This document shows, piece by piece, positions 38,119 to 38,678 of a stretch of 38,678 nt of DNA (the first letter of the stretch is position 1; every line of letters begins with the position of its first letter). The notes under the pieces were generated by a model. The model did not search any database, was not told the DNA's origin, and saw only the letters and a list, made by a program, of their open reading frames with translations. A program made the translations under genes and the position numbers. Source of the DNA: Bacteroidales bacterium (GTDB lineage Bacteria > Bacteroidota > Bacteroidia > Bacteroidales > UBA932); the NCBI GenBank assembly GCA_022774085.1, contig JALFNZ010000103.1:1-38678 (forward strand). Direction: 5' to 3'.

Positions 38119-38678
38119 ATGGAAAAGAATCAGGAATATTACAACGCTTTTGAGAAAAGCCTTGAGCAGGAACTGCTGAAGGTGTGCACTTCTTTGGGAG
38201 TGCTTGAGGGAACATTGCTCGCCAGTGATGACATTGATGCTAAATGGAAGGAAATGGCTCCGGAATATATGGTGGATGCCGTCCGCGAAATCATGTCATA
38301 CCCTGAAGTTGCAGTGTCATGGGCATCTTATATGGGCTGCGCTGTAGCACAATGGTGGGACTCCGACTGGGGCCGCAACCACAACAAAACCTATAGGGAT
38401 CTGTATGGCGACCGGGGATTCGACAACATGGATGACCATATCGTCAGGGACATACTCGGATATGAACTCAGTTCCAATGATGCGAAGATGCTCGTTGACA
38501 TCTTCCGGGCCTGCGCCCACACGACCCTCACGAAAATACGCCGTGAACAGATTGAGTGGCAGACGACTGAATCCTACATGGTACTTGCCATGGCTGCAAA
38601 GACGATGTTCCGTATCGGAGCCGCCATTCACCTTCACAAACTGGGTTACAAATTTCAGAAAGTCCAGTTCAACCGGCG
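38119..38678 (+). CDS. conserved-looking protein of unknown function, N-terminal part
   Basis: The frame is open to the right window edge, so the protein is incomplete (186 codons seen). It begins MEKNQEYYNAFEKSLEQELL. It continues with YPEVAVSWASYMGCAVAQWWDSDW and HTTLTKIRREQIEWQTTESYMVLAMAAKTMF. It is helical, soluble-looking and without a signal peptide. I do not recognise a domain, though the style is like conserved Bacteroidales hypotheticals. The ATG lies 4 nt after a TATCTTTG element, with a perfect palindrome just before it. It follows the transposase remnant. Confidence 0.8.
   Translation, partial: MEKNQEYYNAFEKSLEQELLKVCTSLGVLEGTLLASDDIDAKWKEMAPEYMVDAVREIMSYPEVAVSWASYMGCAVAQWWDSDWGRNHNKTYRDLYGDRGFDNMDDHIVRDILGYELSSNDAKMLVDIFRACAHTTLTKIRREQIEWQTTESYMVLAMAAKTMFRIGAAIHLHKLGYKFQKVQFNR

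Overview
The window looks like chromosomal DNA of a Bacteroidales bacterium (phylum Bacteroidota). Three things point there. The promoter-like elements have the Bacteroidetes form (TAnnTTTG about 20-160 nt before starts, several followed by GC). Several genes belong to families I know mainly from this phylum (DUF3822, DUF4290, DUF4861, FISUMP-type lipoproteins, a LolA-like protein after FtsK). There are many lipoproteins with SxC or GxC lipoboxes. The ptb-buk genes suggest an anaerobe that can make or use butyryl/acyl phosphates, perhaps a gut or rumen species. I cannot name the genus from sequence alone.

Layout: 1-495 is the start of a polysaccharide flippase (minus strand, cut by the window edge). 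618-3242 holds a Dabb protein, class II aldolase (minus), and gmk-nadD. 3282-7887 is a probable minus-strand operon (hypothetical membrane-anchored protein, DUF3822, rsmD, DUF4861, SulP transporter). A divergent promoter region then leads to 7991-14024 on the plus strand: an NrnA-like DHH phosphoesterase, two FKBP-like lipoproteins, a MATE transporter, a cytidylate kinase-like protein and a serine hydrolase. 14031-17292 is an ackA-ptb-buk acyl-phosphate operon (minus). 17401-22248 holds a compact ComEC, apbE (minus), a FISUMP lipoprotein and a lemA-TPM pair. 22281-26102 is DUF4290-ftsK-lolA-like (minus), with near-zero spacing. 26180-32287 is an AddA/AddB-type helicase-nuclease pair (minus). 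32413-34312 is a divergent Lrp/AsnC regulator and metY pair. 34401-35746 is a two-component pair whose response regulator and kinase both look internally shortened in frame. 35747-36368 is an AT-rich gene-free stretch with a candidate small RNA. 36369-37678 holds a low-molecular-weight tyrosine phosphatase and a metallo-beta-lactamase-fold lipoprotein. 37679-38118 has a decayed transposase fragment. 38119 to the end is the start of an unrecognised conserved-looking gene with an almost leaderless promoter.

Most of the window is ordinary core and housekeeping content. The most unusual items are: (1) the response regulator/kinase pair at 34401-35746, where the regulator keeps the start of a receiver domain and the Fis-type HTH but has lost the phosphoacceptor region and the whole AAA+ core, while the kinase keeps all its catalytic boxes but has no input domain; (2) a roughly 77-nt minus-strand transcription unit at 35896-35972 with its own promoter, an internal hairpin and a UUCG-loop terminator; (3) an acetate kinase gene followed by ptb and buk rather than pta; (4) a ComEC reduced to its membrane channel. 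No CRISPR array, rRNA, tRNA, intact insertion sequence, prophage or recognised defence system was seen.
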